Shown here in pieces: positions 45,791 through 58,556 of a stretch of 64,000 nucleotides of DNA. The position numbers and the translations under genes were made by a program. The stretch comes from Longimicrobium sp. (GTDB taxonomy: Bacteria > Gemmatimonadota > Gemmatimonadetes > Longimicrobiales > Longimicrobiaceae), in the NCBI GenBank assembly GCA_036389135.1, contig DASVQP010000035.1:1-64000 (forward strand), in the 5' to 3' direction. Position 1 is the first letter of the stretch, and the number at the start of each line of letters is the position of its first letter. Under the pieces are notes generated by a model. It was not told the origin of the DNA, made no database searches, and saw nothing but the letters and a program-made list of their open reading frames with translations.

Positions 45791-46501
45791 ATGCGCCGCC
45801 TCCTCCTCGTCTGCTTCGCCCTCTGTGCCGCCGCCCCGGCACCGACCGCCGCCCAGCGCCGCGCGGAGCCGTTCATCGCGGGCGCCGTCCTGGTCGGCGC
45901 GGCGCTCCTGGACGGCCCGGTGGACCGCGCCATCCCGGCCGGCGGCGGCACGCGGCTGGACTGGGCCACGCGCGGCCTCAACTACGGCGGGCGCCCCGCC
46001 TACGCTCTGATCGCCCTCGGCGGCGCCTACGCTGGCGGCCGCCTGGCCGACGAGCCGGAGCTCTCCTCCTCCGCCGCGCACATCGTCGGCGCGCTCCTCG
46101 CTGCGGGCGCGGTGAACGGGACGCTGAAGTTCGTCGTCGGCCGCGAGCGCCCCTCGGCCACGGACGATCCGCTCCACTTCCGCCCCTTCAACGCGAGCAA
46201 CCGCTGGCAGTCGTTCCCCTCCGGCCACGCGGTCGTCGCCTTCTCCCTCGCGGCCTCCATCTCGGAAGAGGCGGACCGCCCCTGGGTGACCGCCCTCACC
46301 TTCAGCGGCGCGACCTTGGTTGGTTGGTCGCGCATCTACGACGACAAGCACTGGACGAGCGACGTCGTCGGCGGCGCGCTGGCGAGCGTGGTCGTGAGCC
46401 GCGCCACCCTCCGTGCCCTGCACCGCCGGCATCCGCATGCGGACGGCGCGACGGTGGTGCTGATGGGGGATGGGGTGGCGGTGCGGGTGCCGGTGCGGTG
46501 A
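45791..46501 (+). CDS. secreted or membrane-bound PAP2-family phosphatase
   Basis: The 236-residue product has a signal peptide (RRLLLVCFALCAAAPAPTAAQ) and the PAP2 triad of motifs: KFVVGRERP, SFPSGHAVVAF and SRIYDDKHWTSD. Hydrophobic segments match the PAP2 fold. It probably dephosphorylates a lipid phosphate outside the cytoplasm; undecaprenyl-pyrophosphate or phosphatidate are the usual substrates. No Shine-Dalgarno sequence is visible. It is convergent with treY across repeat B5. Confidence 0.87.
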   Translation: MRRLLLVCFALCAAAPAPTAAQRRAEPFIAGAVLVGAALLDGPVDRAIPAGGGTRLDWATRGLNYGGRPAYALIALGGAYAGGRLADEPELSSSAAHIVGALLAAGAVNGTLKFVVGRERPSATDDPLHFRPFNASNRWQSFPSGHAVVAFSLAASISEEADRPWVTALTFSGATLVGWSRIYDDKHWTSDVVGGALASVVVSRATLRALHRRHPHADGATVVLMGDGVAVRVPVR

Positions 46502-46539
46502 GTGCGGGAGTCGGGCGCGAAGGGCGCGGGTCGGTTTGG

Positions 46540-46739
46540 AGGAAAGGGAGGGCAGACACGCAGGTCTGCCCCTACGGGATCAATGCTAAAACGCGGGGGT
46601 CGAGGAAGGCAGAGGGTGGGCGCGATGAATCGCGCCCCTACAGGTTCTGGGCAAAGCGGATGGTCGTTCTCCCCCTCCCCCGCCCTGCGCCCCCGCAGGC
46701 GGGGGAGGGGGTCGGGGGGAGGGGGCCCCCCGCCCTCAG
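46540..46739. repeat. family B mosaic repeat, copy B5 (inverted modules)
   Basis: Modules lie in reverse order and orientation: GGGCAGACACGCAGGTCTGC with CCCCTAC, then GGGCGCGATGAATCGCGCCC with CTAC, then a hairpin of CTCCCCCTCCCCCGCC with GGCGGGGGAGGGGG. The copy separates convergent genes and abuts the treY TGA stop (TGAGGGC). Confidence 0.82.
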
Positions 46740-49660
46740 ATCCGCTCCAGCAGCCCCACCGGGAAGTTCGCGAACACCGCCTCGGCGTCCAGCACGGCGC
46801 TGCCGCCCAGGTCGCGCGTGCGCAGCTCGACGCCGGTGAAGCGGTCCACGTAGGTGCCCGCCAGATCGGGCGGGAGGACGATTCGCGTGCCCTTCCACAG
46901 CTTCGCCGTCGGGAGGGCGAAGTCCTGGTCGCGGGTCAGCGTGGCGATCAGGCGCGGGACGACGGTGACGACGGCGGCGCCCTCCTCGCGGCGGGCGAAT
47001 GCGACGGCGTGGTCCGCGCGCTCACCCTCGGCAATGAGCGGGAGGTATTCGCCCATGGCGAAGAGGTCGGGGTAGCCCTGGCGCACGCGCAACGCCGTCT
47101 GCGTCACGTAGAGCTTGATGCGGCCGTCCTCCCAGCCGTCCACCAGCGAGCGGGCCACGTCGCGCCGCTCGCGCTCCTCCAGCGATGAGTCGAGCGAGGC
47201 GAGCAGCTCCCGGCGCAGGGCGAAGTCGACCGGGCGGCGATTGTCGGGGTCCACCAGCGACAGGTCCCAGATCTCCTGGCCCTGATACACGTCGGGAACA
47301 CCGGGCGACGTCAGCTTCACCAGCGTCTGGGCGAGCGAGTTGACCATCCCCAGCCGCGCGATGGGGGGGTGGAAGCGGACGAAGTCATCCAGGAACGGGT
47401 TGTCGTCGCGGCGCAGGATGGTGGCGACGAACTCCTTGAGGCCCTCGTCGTAGGCTGGATTGGGGTTGATCCAGCTGGTGTTCAGCTTGGCCTCGCGCGT
47501 GGCCTTCTCCATGTACGCCTGCACCCGGCCCACCAGGTCCTGGTGCACCTGGTCGTTCACCTCGCCAAAGGGCCAGGCGCCCACCAGCGTCTGGTAGAGG
47601 AGGTATTCGTCGTTCTCGTCCGGCACCAGGTGGTCGGCGCCGTCGGAGAGCTTGTGGCCGCGGTTGATCTCGGCCCAGCGGAAGACGTGCTCCTCCCAGA
47701 TGTCCGGGATCTCGGAGAGGATGTTGATGCGGGCCCGCACGTCCTCGCTGCGCTTGGTGTCGTGCGTGGACGACGAGCTCATGCTGGCCGGCCAGCGCTC
47801 GGCGCGCTCCAGGTTGAAGGCGTGGAACTCGTCCGGAGTGATGCCGAAGCGGTCCGGCTCGCCGCCCACCTCGTTCAGCGAGATCAGGCGGTTGTACAGG
47901 TAGAAGGTGGTGTCCTCCACCCCCTTGGCCATCACGGGGCCGGTGAGCTGCTGGAACTTCATCACGAAGCGCGCGTGGTCCTCGCGCGCCTCGGGGCTCA
48001 GCGAGTCCGGCCAGCGCAGGAGGAGCACGTCGTGCAGGAACTCGAAGAGCGACGCGCTCACGTCCGGGTTGCGGCGCCTGGCGGCGCGGATCGCCTGGTC
48101 CACGTACCGGCGGTCGTCGTCGGAGACGGCGCCGGCGTAGGCGTCCACGTAGGTGCGGTACACGGGGAAGCACGCCACCGTCTCGCGCAGGGCATCGCGC
48201 AGGGCGCCCCAGGTGAAATCGCGGTAGCAGCGGTTCTCCGTGGAGAGGCGGTCCAGCATGCTCGCCAGCACCGTCAGCTCGCTGATGAGCGACGAGCGCA
48301 GGATCAGCTTCTTCTTGTCGTACACCAGGTCGTGGAACTTCCACCGGTTACGGGCGAAGCGGTGGTACAGGTCGTCCATCCGCTGCGCCTGCGCCGGGTC
48401 CACGAAGATGCCGTTGACCCGGTTCATGTACTCGTACCCCACCGTCCCCGCCACCGGCCAGTCGTCCGGCAGCGTCTCGTCGCCCGTGAGGATCTTTTCG
48501 ACCAGGACGTAGAACTTCTCCTTCGCCTCGATCCCCGCCGTCTCGCGCTGCAGCTCGCGCAGGTACTCGCGCGGGTGGAAGAGGCCGTCCGGGTGGTCGA
48601 TGCGCAGCCCCGTTACGCGCCCCTCGCGCACCAGGCGCAGGATCAGGCGGTGCGTGTCGTGGAAGACCTGCGGCACCTCGGTGCGCAGCCCCGCCAGGTC
48701 GTTGACGTCGAAGAAGCGACGGTAGTTGATCTCCTCCGCCGCCACGCGCCAGAAGGCCAGCCGGTACGCCTGGTCGGAGAGAAGGGTGTCCAGCCGGTCG
48801 AACGAGCGCGGGTCGCCGGGAGTGCCGTTGAAGGTCTTCACCGCGCCGTCCAGCGCCGCGCGCACCTCCGCGCTCGCCGTGTACAGCGCGTGCAGGCGGC
48901 GGCGCGTGACGATGCGCTCGCGGTTGCGCTCCTCGATGCTGGCTTCGTCGGTGCTGCCGCGCGGCGGCAGGTTCTCCAGCGCGGTGACGATGCTGGCCAG
49001 CTCCATCCGCTCCTCGCTGTCCGCCTTGAGGCGAACGTGGTCCAGCGCCTCGCGCAGCACGGCGGCGGTGGAGCCGGGGGCGACCGGGAACCAGTTCTCG
49101 TAGTACTCCGCCCGGAACTGCCCCGCGTCGTACACCAGCTTCAGCTCGCCCGCCTCCAGCACGCACCCGTACTGGTCGCCCAGCACGGGGAGGAGCACCT
49201 TGCCCTGCAGGTCCGGCGAGCGGGCGTTCCAGTCGATGTCGAAGAAGCGCGCGTAGGGCGACGAAGGGCCGTTCTCCAGCACGTTCATCCACCACGGATT
49301 GCTGGCCCCGGCGATCCCCATGTGGTTGGGGACGATGTCCAGCAGGTGGCCCAGTCCGTGCTCACGCAGCAGCGCCGAAAGCCGGGCGTGGTCCGCCTCG
49401 GTGCCGATCTCGGGGTTCAGCGCCTCGTGGTTGGTGATGTCGTAGCCGTGCATGCTCCCCGGCCGCGCCTGCAGGTAGGGCGAGGCGTACAGGTCGCTGA
49501 CGCCCAGCTCCGCCAGGTACGGCACGATCTCCGCCGCGTCGCGAAAGGTGAAGCCGTGGTTGAACTGGATGCGGTAGGTGGCGCGCGGGATGCGTCCCGC
49601 GTTCGCCGCCCCGTCCGGGGCGGCCCGGTCTTCGGGTCGTTGCACGATATGTATGGTCAC
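46736..49660 (-). CDS. treY: malto-oligosyltrehalose synthase
   Basis: Isomerises the reducing end of maltodextrins to a trehalosyl unit. The 974-residue product has family blocks ATYRIQFNHGFTF, HMGIAG, LRIDHPDGL (catalytic aspartate), VEKILTGDETLP (glutamate), GVEDTTFYLYNRL and TSPGVPDVYQGQE. I chose GTG 49660 because homologous sequence begins just after it; the frame reaches further upstream into the glgX leader. It is divergent from the glgX-treZ fusion across about 100 bases, so the two are probably co-regulated. Together they convert glycogen to trehalose. Confidence 0.95.
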   Translation of the reverse strand: MTIHIVQRPEDRAAPDGAANAGRIPRATYRIQFNHGFTFRDAAEIVPYLAELGVSDLYASPYLQARPGSMHGYDITNHEALNPEIGTEADHARLSALLREHGLGHLLDIVPNHMGIAGASNPWWMNVLENGPSSPYARFFDIDWNARSPDLQGKVLLPVLGDQYGCVLEAGELKLVYDAGQFRAEYYENWFPVAPGSTAAVLREALDHVRLKADSEERMELASIVTALENLPPRGSTDEASIEERNRERIVTRRRLHALYTASAEVRAALDGAVKTFNGTPGDPRSFDRLDTLLSDQAYRLAFWRVAAEEINYRRFFDVNDLAGLRTEVPQVFHDTHRLILRLVREGRVTGLRIDHPDGLFHPREYLRELQRETAGIEAKEKFYVLVEKILTGDETLPDDWPVAGTVGYEYMNRVNGIFVDPAQAQRMDDLYHRFARNRWKFHDLVYDKKKLILRSSLISELTVLASMLDRLSTENRCYRDFTWGALRDALRETVACFPVYRTYVDAYAGAVSDDDRRYVDQAIRAARRRNPDVSASLFEFLHDVLLLRWPDSLSPEAREDHARFVMKFQQLTGPVMAKGVEDTTFYLYNRLISLNEVGGEPDRFGITPDEFHAFNLERAERWPASMSSSSTHDTKRSEDVRARINILSEIPDIWEEHVFRWAEINRGHKLSDGADHLVPDENDEYLLYQTLVGAWPFGEVNDQVHQDLVGRVQAYMEKATREAKLNTSWINPNPAYDEGLKEFVATILRRDDNPFLDDFVRFHPPIARLGMVNSLAQTLVKLTSPGVPDVYQGQEIWDLSLVDPDNRRPVDFALRRELLASLDSSLEERERRDVARSLVDGWEDGRIKLYVTQTALRVRQGYPDLFAMGEYLPLIAEGERADHAVAFARREEGAAVVTVVPRLIATLTRDQDFALPTAKLWKGTRIVLPPDLAGTYVDRFTGVELRTRDLGGSAVLDAEAVFANFPVGLLERI

Positions 49661-49757
49661 ACGGGTGAATAACGCCGAAACCGCCCACGGGGGCGGGGCG
49701 GCGGCCACTCGCAAGAAGCGGGCACGCCCCCGCCACACGCCGTCCTGACCCACGCAG

Positions 49758-53855
<4,098 letters not shown>

Positions 53856-53858
<3 letters not shown>

Positions 53859-54330
53859 GGCCCCCACCCCCAGCGCCGCTCCGCGGCGCATCCCCCTCTC
53901 TCAAAACTGCCTGGGGGAGGGGGTGTTTCGGCGGGTGGCTGAAGCCGGCTCGATAAACCCGGTGTTCGGTCCTGGAAGCGGGCGGCGGCACCTGGCGACG
54001 CACGGGCAGCCACGTGGGGCAGCCCCTACCGGATCGGTGCGGAGGGGCAAGAGTCGTTGCGAGGGCGGGGGTGGGCAGACACGCAGATCTGCCCCTACCA
54101 GTCGCGGGGCGCTCCGCGAGCGGCGTCGGGCGGGCACGGGTGAGGCGGCGCTGGGACCTGGATGATCGGACGGATCTCACCCCCGAGTCCGCGAAGGCGG
54201 ACTTTGTGCTGTTGTTGCCGCGAGTTCACTCGCCACATACCCTCGCACGGATACACGCCAACCGCCCCTCCCCCAGGTAGTTATTGGGGGAGGGGCAGCG
54301 AGGAACGAGCGGGGAGGGGGCCTGCCCCTA
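53856..54330. repeat. family B mosaic repeat, copy B6 (rearranged)
   Basis: This copy fills the gap of about 470 bases between convergent genes. The left edge GGGTAGGGCCCCCACCCC supplies the treZ TAG. Inner modules are inverted: GGGCAGCCACGTGGGGCAGC with CCCCTAC, then GGGCAGACACGCAGATCTGC with CCCCTAC. The CCCCTCCCCCA/TGGGGGAGGGG hairpin is in the usual orientation. The right edge CCCCTA gives the TAG of the PAS gene. The stretch 54105-54250 inside it is not repetitive and I see no gene there. Confidence 0.82.
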
Positions 54331-55068
54331 CTCCCCGCCCTCCGCCCGGGCGCGGCGGGCGCGCTCGTCGGCGAGCTCCGGCTCCAGCACGCGCGTGATG
54401 TACTCGCGCGAGCCCCGGGAGTGCTCGCGCTCGAACTCCGCCGCCTCCTCGGCACGCACGCGCGCGGCTTCCGCCTCGTCGGCAAGCTTCAGCGCCGCGT
54501 CACGGGCACTCTGCGCGGAGTTGGCGGCGGCGAGGGAGGTCTCCAGCGCGCGGCGCGCGGTCATGTCGCGCGTAACCTTGCAGTAGCCGAACAGCTCCCC
54601 GCCGGGATCCCGGAGCGCGGTCAGCGTGACGTTGGCCCAGAAGGTGGAGCCGTCGCGCCGCACCCGCTGCCCCTCGCCCACGTACTCGCCGCTCTCGGCG
54701 GACTCGCGGATGTGCTCCTCGGCCGTGCCGTCTTCCGCGCCGCCCTCGGGGTAAAGGAAACGGAGGTGCGCGCCCTCCGCCTCCTCGCGGGTCCACCACT
54801 TCATCAGGTGGGCGCCCTCGCCCCAGTAGACGATGACGCCGTCTGGGTTCAGGAGGAAGATCGCGTAGTCGCGCACGTTCTCGGCGAGCGCGGCGAGGGC
54901 GGGGTTCCCCGCGCGCACCTTCTCGCGGATCGCCTCGCGCCTCGCCCCTTCCGCGCCGCCCAGCCGCCGCTGCCGCCCGCGCTCGAACGCCGCCGCGCGC
55001 TCCGCTTCCTCGCTGGCGTGCGGCCACCGCGGCCCACCACTCCCTTCGCTCTCGGTTTCTTGGCTCAT
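54328..55068 (-). CDS. PAS-domain protein without output domain
   Basis: The 246-residue product has one PAS domain at about residues 60-175: DYAIFLLNPDGVIVYWGEGA, then RRDGSTFWANVTLTALRDPG and GYCKVTRDMTAR. Charged helices flank it on both sides, and the C-terminal one (AAEFEREHSRGSREYI) is probably coiled coil. No kinase, GGDEF or other output domain is present, so it may act by binding a partner. I chose ATG 55068; an upstream ATG at 55119 is possible. The stop is formed by repeat B6. Confidence 0.8.
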   Translation of the reverse strand: MSQETESEGSGGPRWPHASEEAERAAAFERGRQRRLGGAEGARREAIREKVRAGNPALAALAENVRDYAIFLLNPDGVIVYWGEGAHLMKWWTREEAEGAHLRFLYPEGGAEDGTAEEHIRESAESGEYVGEGQRVRRDGSTFWANVTLTALRDPGGELFGYCKVTRDMTARRALETSLAAANSAQSARDAALKLADEAEAARVRAEEAAEFEREHSRGSREYITRVLEPELADERARRARAEGGE

Positions 55069-55146
55069 GTGGACGGATTCGTCGGCAAGATATCGGCCAC
55101 TCGAATCACGCGCTCGCATTTCGCCACGCCGTGTTACTGCTTAGCT

Positions 55147-55233
55147 CACACAGAGAACACGGAGGAAAACCAGAAGCAGCAGAGAAAACACTCCTGCCGT
55201 TCTTTCCGTGCCCCTCTGCGTCTCTGTGTGAAA
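55147..55233. repeat. family A palindromic repeat, copy A8
   Basis: CACACAGAGAACACGGAGG is mirrored by CCCTCTGCGTCTCTGTGTGA, with CCGTTCTTTCCGTG inside. It lies seven bases from the ftsZ stop and separates co-directional genes. Confidence 0.83.
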
Positions 55234-55240
55234 CCGCCGT

Positions 55241-56335
55241 TCACGCCCCGAAGTTGCGCCGCAGGAAGGTCGGCTTGGTCATGTCCGGCGCGGCGTCGGC
55301 CGGCGGCGCGGTGTGCTTGCGGCCGAGCGGCCCCAGCCCCCCCAGCCCCTGGTGGGTAACGACGGGCGGCTCCTTGGCCAGCTTCTCGAAGCCCGTCGCG
55401 ATCACGGTCACGCGCACCTCGTCGCCCATGCGCGGGTCGTGCACGGTGCCGAAGATGATCTCCGCCTGGTCGCCGGCGGCCTCCTGGATGGTGGAGGAGA
55501 CGGTGCTCACGTCGTCCAGCGACAGGTCCGGCCCGCCGGTGATGTTGATGAGCACGCCGGCCGCGCCCCGTACGGAGATGTTGTCCAGCAGCGGCGACGA
55601 GATCGCCTCCTGCGCCGCGTCGACCGCGCGGTTCTCGCCGCGCCCGAAGCCGGTGCCCATCAGCGCCGTGCCGCGGTTGCTCATCACCGTGCGCACGTCG
55701 GCGAAGTCCACGTTCACCTCGCCCGTCACGCGGATCAGGTCCGAGATCCCCTGCGTGGCGTGCAGCAGCACCTCGTCCGCCTTCTTGAGCGCGTCCGCGA
55801 ACGAAGTCCCCTTCCCCACGATGGAGAGGAGCCGCTCGTTGGGGACCACGACCAGCGTGTCTGCGGCGCGCGCCAGGGCTTCGAGCCCCTCCTCGGCGTG
55901 CTTCATCCGCCGCTTCCCCTCGAACAGGAAGGGCTTGGTGACGACGGCCACCGTGAGCGCCCCCATCTCGCGCGCGATCTCGGCGATGCCGGGGCCGGCG
56001 CCGGTGCCGGTGCCGCCACCCATCCCCGCGGTCACGAACACCAGGTCCGCGCCCTCGAGCGCCTTGCGCACGTCGTCGGCGTTCTCCTCCAGCGCGCCAC
56101 GGCCCACCTCGGGGCGCGCGCCGGCGCCCAGCCCGCGCGTCAGCTTCCGCCCGATCTGGATGCGCACGTCGGATCGGCACCTGGCCAGCGCCTGGGCGTC
56201 GGTGTTCACCGTGATGAACTCCACCCCTTCCAGCTGCTCCTGGATCATGCGGTTGACGGCGTTCCCGCCGCCGCCGCCCACGCCCACCACCAGCATGCGG
56301 GCGCCGGGCTCCTGGTCGATGTACTCGAACTTCAT
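55241..56335 (-). CDS. ftsZ: cell division GTPase FtsZ
   Basis: Tubulin homologue that forms the division ring. The 364-residue product has [16 protein letters not shown], the tubulin signature [11 protein letters not shown], and the T7-loop region [11 protein letters not shown]. The short linker and C-terminal peptide [12 protein letters not shown] fit a normal FtsZ tail. No ftsA, ftsQ or mur genes surround it; instead it is translated with a 111-residue gene of unknown function whose stop overlaps the ftsZ ATG. It lies outside any division cluster in this window. Confidence 0.95.
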   Translation of the reverse strand: MKFEYIDQEPGARMLVVGVGGGGGNAVNRMIQEQLEGVEFITVNTDAQALARCRSDVRIQIGRKLTRGLGAGARPEVGRGALEENADDVRKALEGADLVFVTAGMGGGTGTGAGPGIAEIAREMGALTVAVVTKPFLFEGKRRMKHAEEGLEALARAADTLVVVPNERLLSIVGKGTSFADALKKADEVLLHATQGISDLIRVTGEVNVDFADVRTVMSNRGTALMGTGFGRGENRAVDAAQEAISSPLLDNISVRGAAGVLINITGGPDLSLDDVSTVSSTIQEAAGDQAEIIFGTVHDPRMGDEVRVTVIATGFEKLAKEPPVVTHQGLGGLGPLGRKHTAPPADAAPDMTKPTFLRRNFGA

Positions 56336-56667
56336 CGGGCTTCCTCCGCGCGCAGGCGGTCGAGTGCGGTGAGGTCGCCCTCCCACAGGGCGCGCAGGCG
56401 TTCGTCGTCGGCGATGTAGGCGCGCAATCCGTTCACGATGGCATCAAGGTCGGTTCCCGCGAAATCGGCGCGCAGCTCTTCCACGCGGAAGCGGTCGGAG
56501 CCTGGAAACCAGAGCACGTCGCCGTTCTCGAAGCGCACTCCGTAGCGGGCGCCGTCAGTCACGTAGTCGCGGGCGTCGTCCCACGGCGGAAGGTCGCGCG
56601 GCTCGCCGCCCGGCACGGACGCACGGGCGAGGTAGAAGTGCGAGGGAAGCTGCACGGTCCGGATCAT
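56332..56667 (-). CDS. hypothetical protein coupled to ftsZ
   Basis: The 111-residue product is not recognised. It has a beta-rich first half ([28 protein letters not shown]) and a helical acidic second half. Its stop overlaps the ftsZ ATG (ATGA), so expression is likely tied to FtsZ. No membrane helix or signal peptide. A promoter-like pair lies about 105 bases upstream. Function could be related to division timing, but this rests only on position. Confidence 0.65.
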   Translation of the reverse strand: MIRTVQLPSHFYLARASVPGGEPRDLPPWDDARDYVTDGARYGVRFENGDVLWFPGSDRFRVEELRADFAGTDLDAIVNGLRAYIADDERLRALWEGDLTALDRLRAEEAR

Positions 56668-56773
56668 GGCGCCCGGTGCGGAGGGGGTGCTGGAGCGGGG
56701 ATGGTGCGGGAGAGTAGCACGCGATTGCGTACTACACGTGGCGCGAAAGGCATGAGCGTGAGTCACAATGTGC

Positions 56774-56802
56774 TACTTAGACGTGGTGCACAAGCCTGAC
56801 AA
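56774..56802 (-). promoter_or_regulatory. promoter-like pair upstream of the ftsZ operon
   Basis: On the minus strand, TTGTCA (56802-56797) and TAAGTA (56779-56774) are 17 bases apart. The predicted start near 56767 leaves a leader of about 100 bases to the ATG at 56667. Confidence 0.4.
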
Positions 56803-56807
56803 ACCTT

Positions 56808-56965
56808 CAACTGCTGGCTCACACAGAGACACAGAGGAAGGACAGAAGAAGAGGAGTGCGGCTGTTTTCCTCTGTGGCTTTCTGTTCCTTCTGTGTTCTC
56901 TGTGTGAGGCTTTCGTCTTTTGTCTTCGCTGCGGCTCCGCGGCTCCGGCGTGAGACCAGCAGTTG
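56808..56965. repeat. family A palindromic repeat, copy A9 (complete ends)
   Basis: This copy shows both outer ends: CAACTGC at 56808-56814 and GCAGTTG at 56959-56965. Inside are GCTCACACAGAGACACAGAG and TTCTGTGTTCTCTGTGTGAG, plus an extra CGGCTCCGCGGCTCCGGCG. GCAGTTG directly abuts the stop codon of the HigA-like gene. Confidence 0.85.
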
Positions 56966-57457
56966 TCACGCGCTGCGCGGAAAGCGGATCGTCGACGGGT
57001 CGATCTTGCGCCGCTCCGACGCGCGGCGGGCACCCACGCGGTCGCGTACGCGCTGCGCGATCTCCTCGCGCTTCATCGGCGACACCAGGTCGGTGGCGGC
57101 GGCGGCGGACTCGGCGGGGTGGCGGAAGATGGGGCCGTTCTCGCGATACCACGGGATGATGCGCTCCACCTGCGCCGTGAGGCGGCGGTCGGAGCGGGCG
57201 GTGTGCAGGTCCCAATCCGCCTGCGCGTAGAGCCAGCTCTCCGCGCGCGTGCCAAAGAAGCGCGCCAGCCGCAGCGCCATCTCCGCCGTCACCCGCTTCT
57301 CCCGCTTGTTCAGCAGGTCGTTCAGGTGCGGGCGAGAGACGCCCATCCCCAGCGCGACGCGCCCCTGCGTGAGCGCCGGGTCGCGGTCGATGAACTCTTC
57401 TTTCAGAAGCTGGCCGGGGCGGCGGGGCTCCACGGCCGAAGTGGCGATGCTAGTCAT
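56966..57457 (-). CDS. orphan HigA-like XRE-family regulator
   Basis: The 163-residue product has the HigA-type HTH: PGQLLKEEFIDRDPALTQGR, VALGMGVSRPHLNDLLNKR, VTAEMALRLARFFGTRAESW. A C-terminal 70 residues of helix (RRLTAQVERII) extends beyond the usual antitoxin length. No HigB toxin frame is found next to it, so it is an orphan. A perfect dyad at 57584-57602 lies in the intergenic region shared with ku and may be its operator. Confidence 0.82.
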   Translation of the reverse strand: MTSIATSAVEPRRPGQLLKEEFIDRDPALTQGRVALGMGVSRPHLNDLLNKREKRVTAEMALRLARFFGTRAESWLYAQADWDLHTARSDRRLTAQVERIIPWYRENGPIFRHPAESAAAATDLVSPMKREEIAQRVRDRVGARRASERRKIDPSTIRFPRSA

Positions 57458-57583
57458 GGGAGGTGTGCGTCGGGTTGTGGGTCCAGACAGGGCTTTACGC
57501 CAGGGGCAAGACCCGGACCGCGGCGCGGAGTGGCCCCCACAGGCGCCCCGAAATCCCGCTCCCGCACAGCCTTGCAACGCCCC

Positions 57584-57602
57584 TGTAAGCTGTCTGCTTA
57601 CA
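57584..57602. promoter_or_regulatory. perfect dyad TGTAAGC-N5-GCTTACA
   Basis: Seven-base perfect arms with a 5-base spacer lie between the divergent HigA-like and ku genes. A TTGTCA at 57612-57617 could be the ku -35 box. This is a plausible operator of the HigA-like protein; the link is positional only. Confidence 0.5.
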
Positions 57603-57719
57603 CCTAACTCGTTGTCAGTGAGGTGTTTACATCATCTGCTACGGCACGCGACGTGCCTTTGGGGCCCTCCCCCGGCGGTCCAACCCGCCCGCCGTAAAAC
57701 ATTGCACGCATGGCACGAG

Positions 57720-58553
57720 ATGCCGACCACGATCTGGAAGGGCGCCATCAGCTTCGGTCTGGTGACCATACCGGTGACGCTGCACAGCGCGGTGCGCGAG
57801 CACAGCGGGATCAGCTTCAACCAGCTCCACGCCAAGGACAAGTCGCGGATCCGCTACAAGAAGGTCTGCGAGCGCGAGGGGAAGGAGGTGCCGGCCGACG
57901 AGATCGTCAAAGGATACGAGTACGAGAAGGGAAAGTACATCGTCATCTCCGACGAGGAGCTGGAGCAGGCCGAGCGCGCCACCTCGCGCTCGTTCGAGAT
58001 CGCGGCGTTCGTGAAGGAGGACGACGTCGATCCACGCTACTTCGACAAGCCCTACTACCTGGCTCCCATGCCGGGCGGCGAGAAGGCGTACGTCCTCCTG
58101 CGCCAGACGATGGAGCGCACGGGGTCGATCGGCGTAGGCAGCTTCGTGCTGCGCAAGAAGACGCACCTGGCCGGCCTCAAGGCGGTGGGCGACGCGCTGG
58201 TGCTGGAGCTGATGCGCTACGAGCGCGAGCTGGTGGACGTGCGCGAGCTGCGCATCCCCGAGGTCAAGGACCTGCGCCCGCAGGAGCTGAAGATGGCGGA
58301 GCAGCTCGTGGAGAACCTGAGCGAGCCCTTCGATCCCGGCAAGTTCCGCGACGTCTACAGCGAGAGCCTGATGGAGGTGATCCAGGCCAAGCTCAAGGGC
58401 CAGAAGCCCTCGCTGGCCGAGGCGGACGAGCCCGACACCTCGGGCGTCATCGACCTGATGGCGCGCCTGCAGGAGAGCATCAAGGAGTCGTCCAAGCCCG
58501 CGGCGGCCAAGAAGAAGGCGGCGGCGGCTCCCAAGAAGCGGAAGTCGGCGTAG
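57720..58553 (+). CDS. ku: Ku homodimer DNA-end-binding protein
   Basis: Bacterial Ku binds double-strand breaks and recruits LigD. The 277-residue product begins MPTTIWKGAISFGLVTIPV and has the core SRIRYKKVCEREGKEV, SFEIAAFV, YYLAPMPGGEKAYVLLR, and LRIPEVKDLRPQELKMAEQLV. The C-terminal tail is lysine- and alanine-rich (KKKAAAAPKKRKS), typical of DNA-threading tails. The ligD start is three bases after its stop, giving an operon for non-homologous end joining. Confidence 0.96.
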   Translation: MPTTIWKGAISFGLVTIPVTLHSAVREHSGISFNQLHAKDKSRIRYKKVCEREGKEVPADEIVKGYEYEKGKYIVISDEELEQAERATSRSFEIAAFVKEDDVDPRYFDKPYYLAPMPGGEKAYVLLRQTMERTGSIGVGSFVLRKKTHLAGLKAVGDALVLELMRYERELVDVRELRIPEVKDLRPQELKMAEQLVENLSEPFDPGKFRDVYSESLMEVIQAKLKGQKPSLAEADEPDTSGVIDLMARLQESIKESSKPAAAKKKAAAAPKKRKSA

Positions 58554-58556
58554 CCC

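Noticed and set aside
56966-57720. HigB toxin partner for the HigA-like gene
   Set aside because: The upstream region holds only a dyad and the ku promoter area; no RelE/HigB-like frame of 80-110 codons exists on the minus strand.
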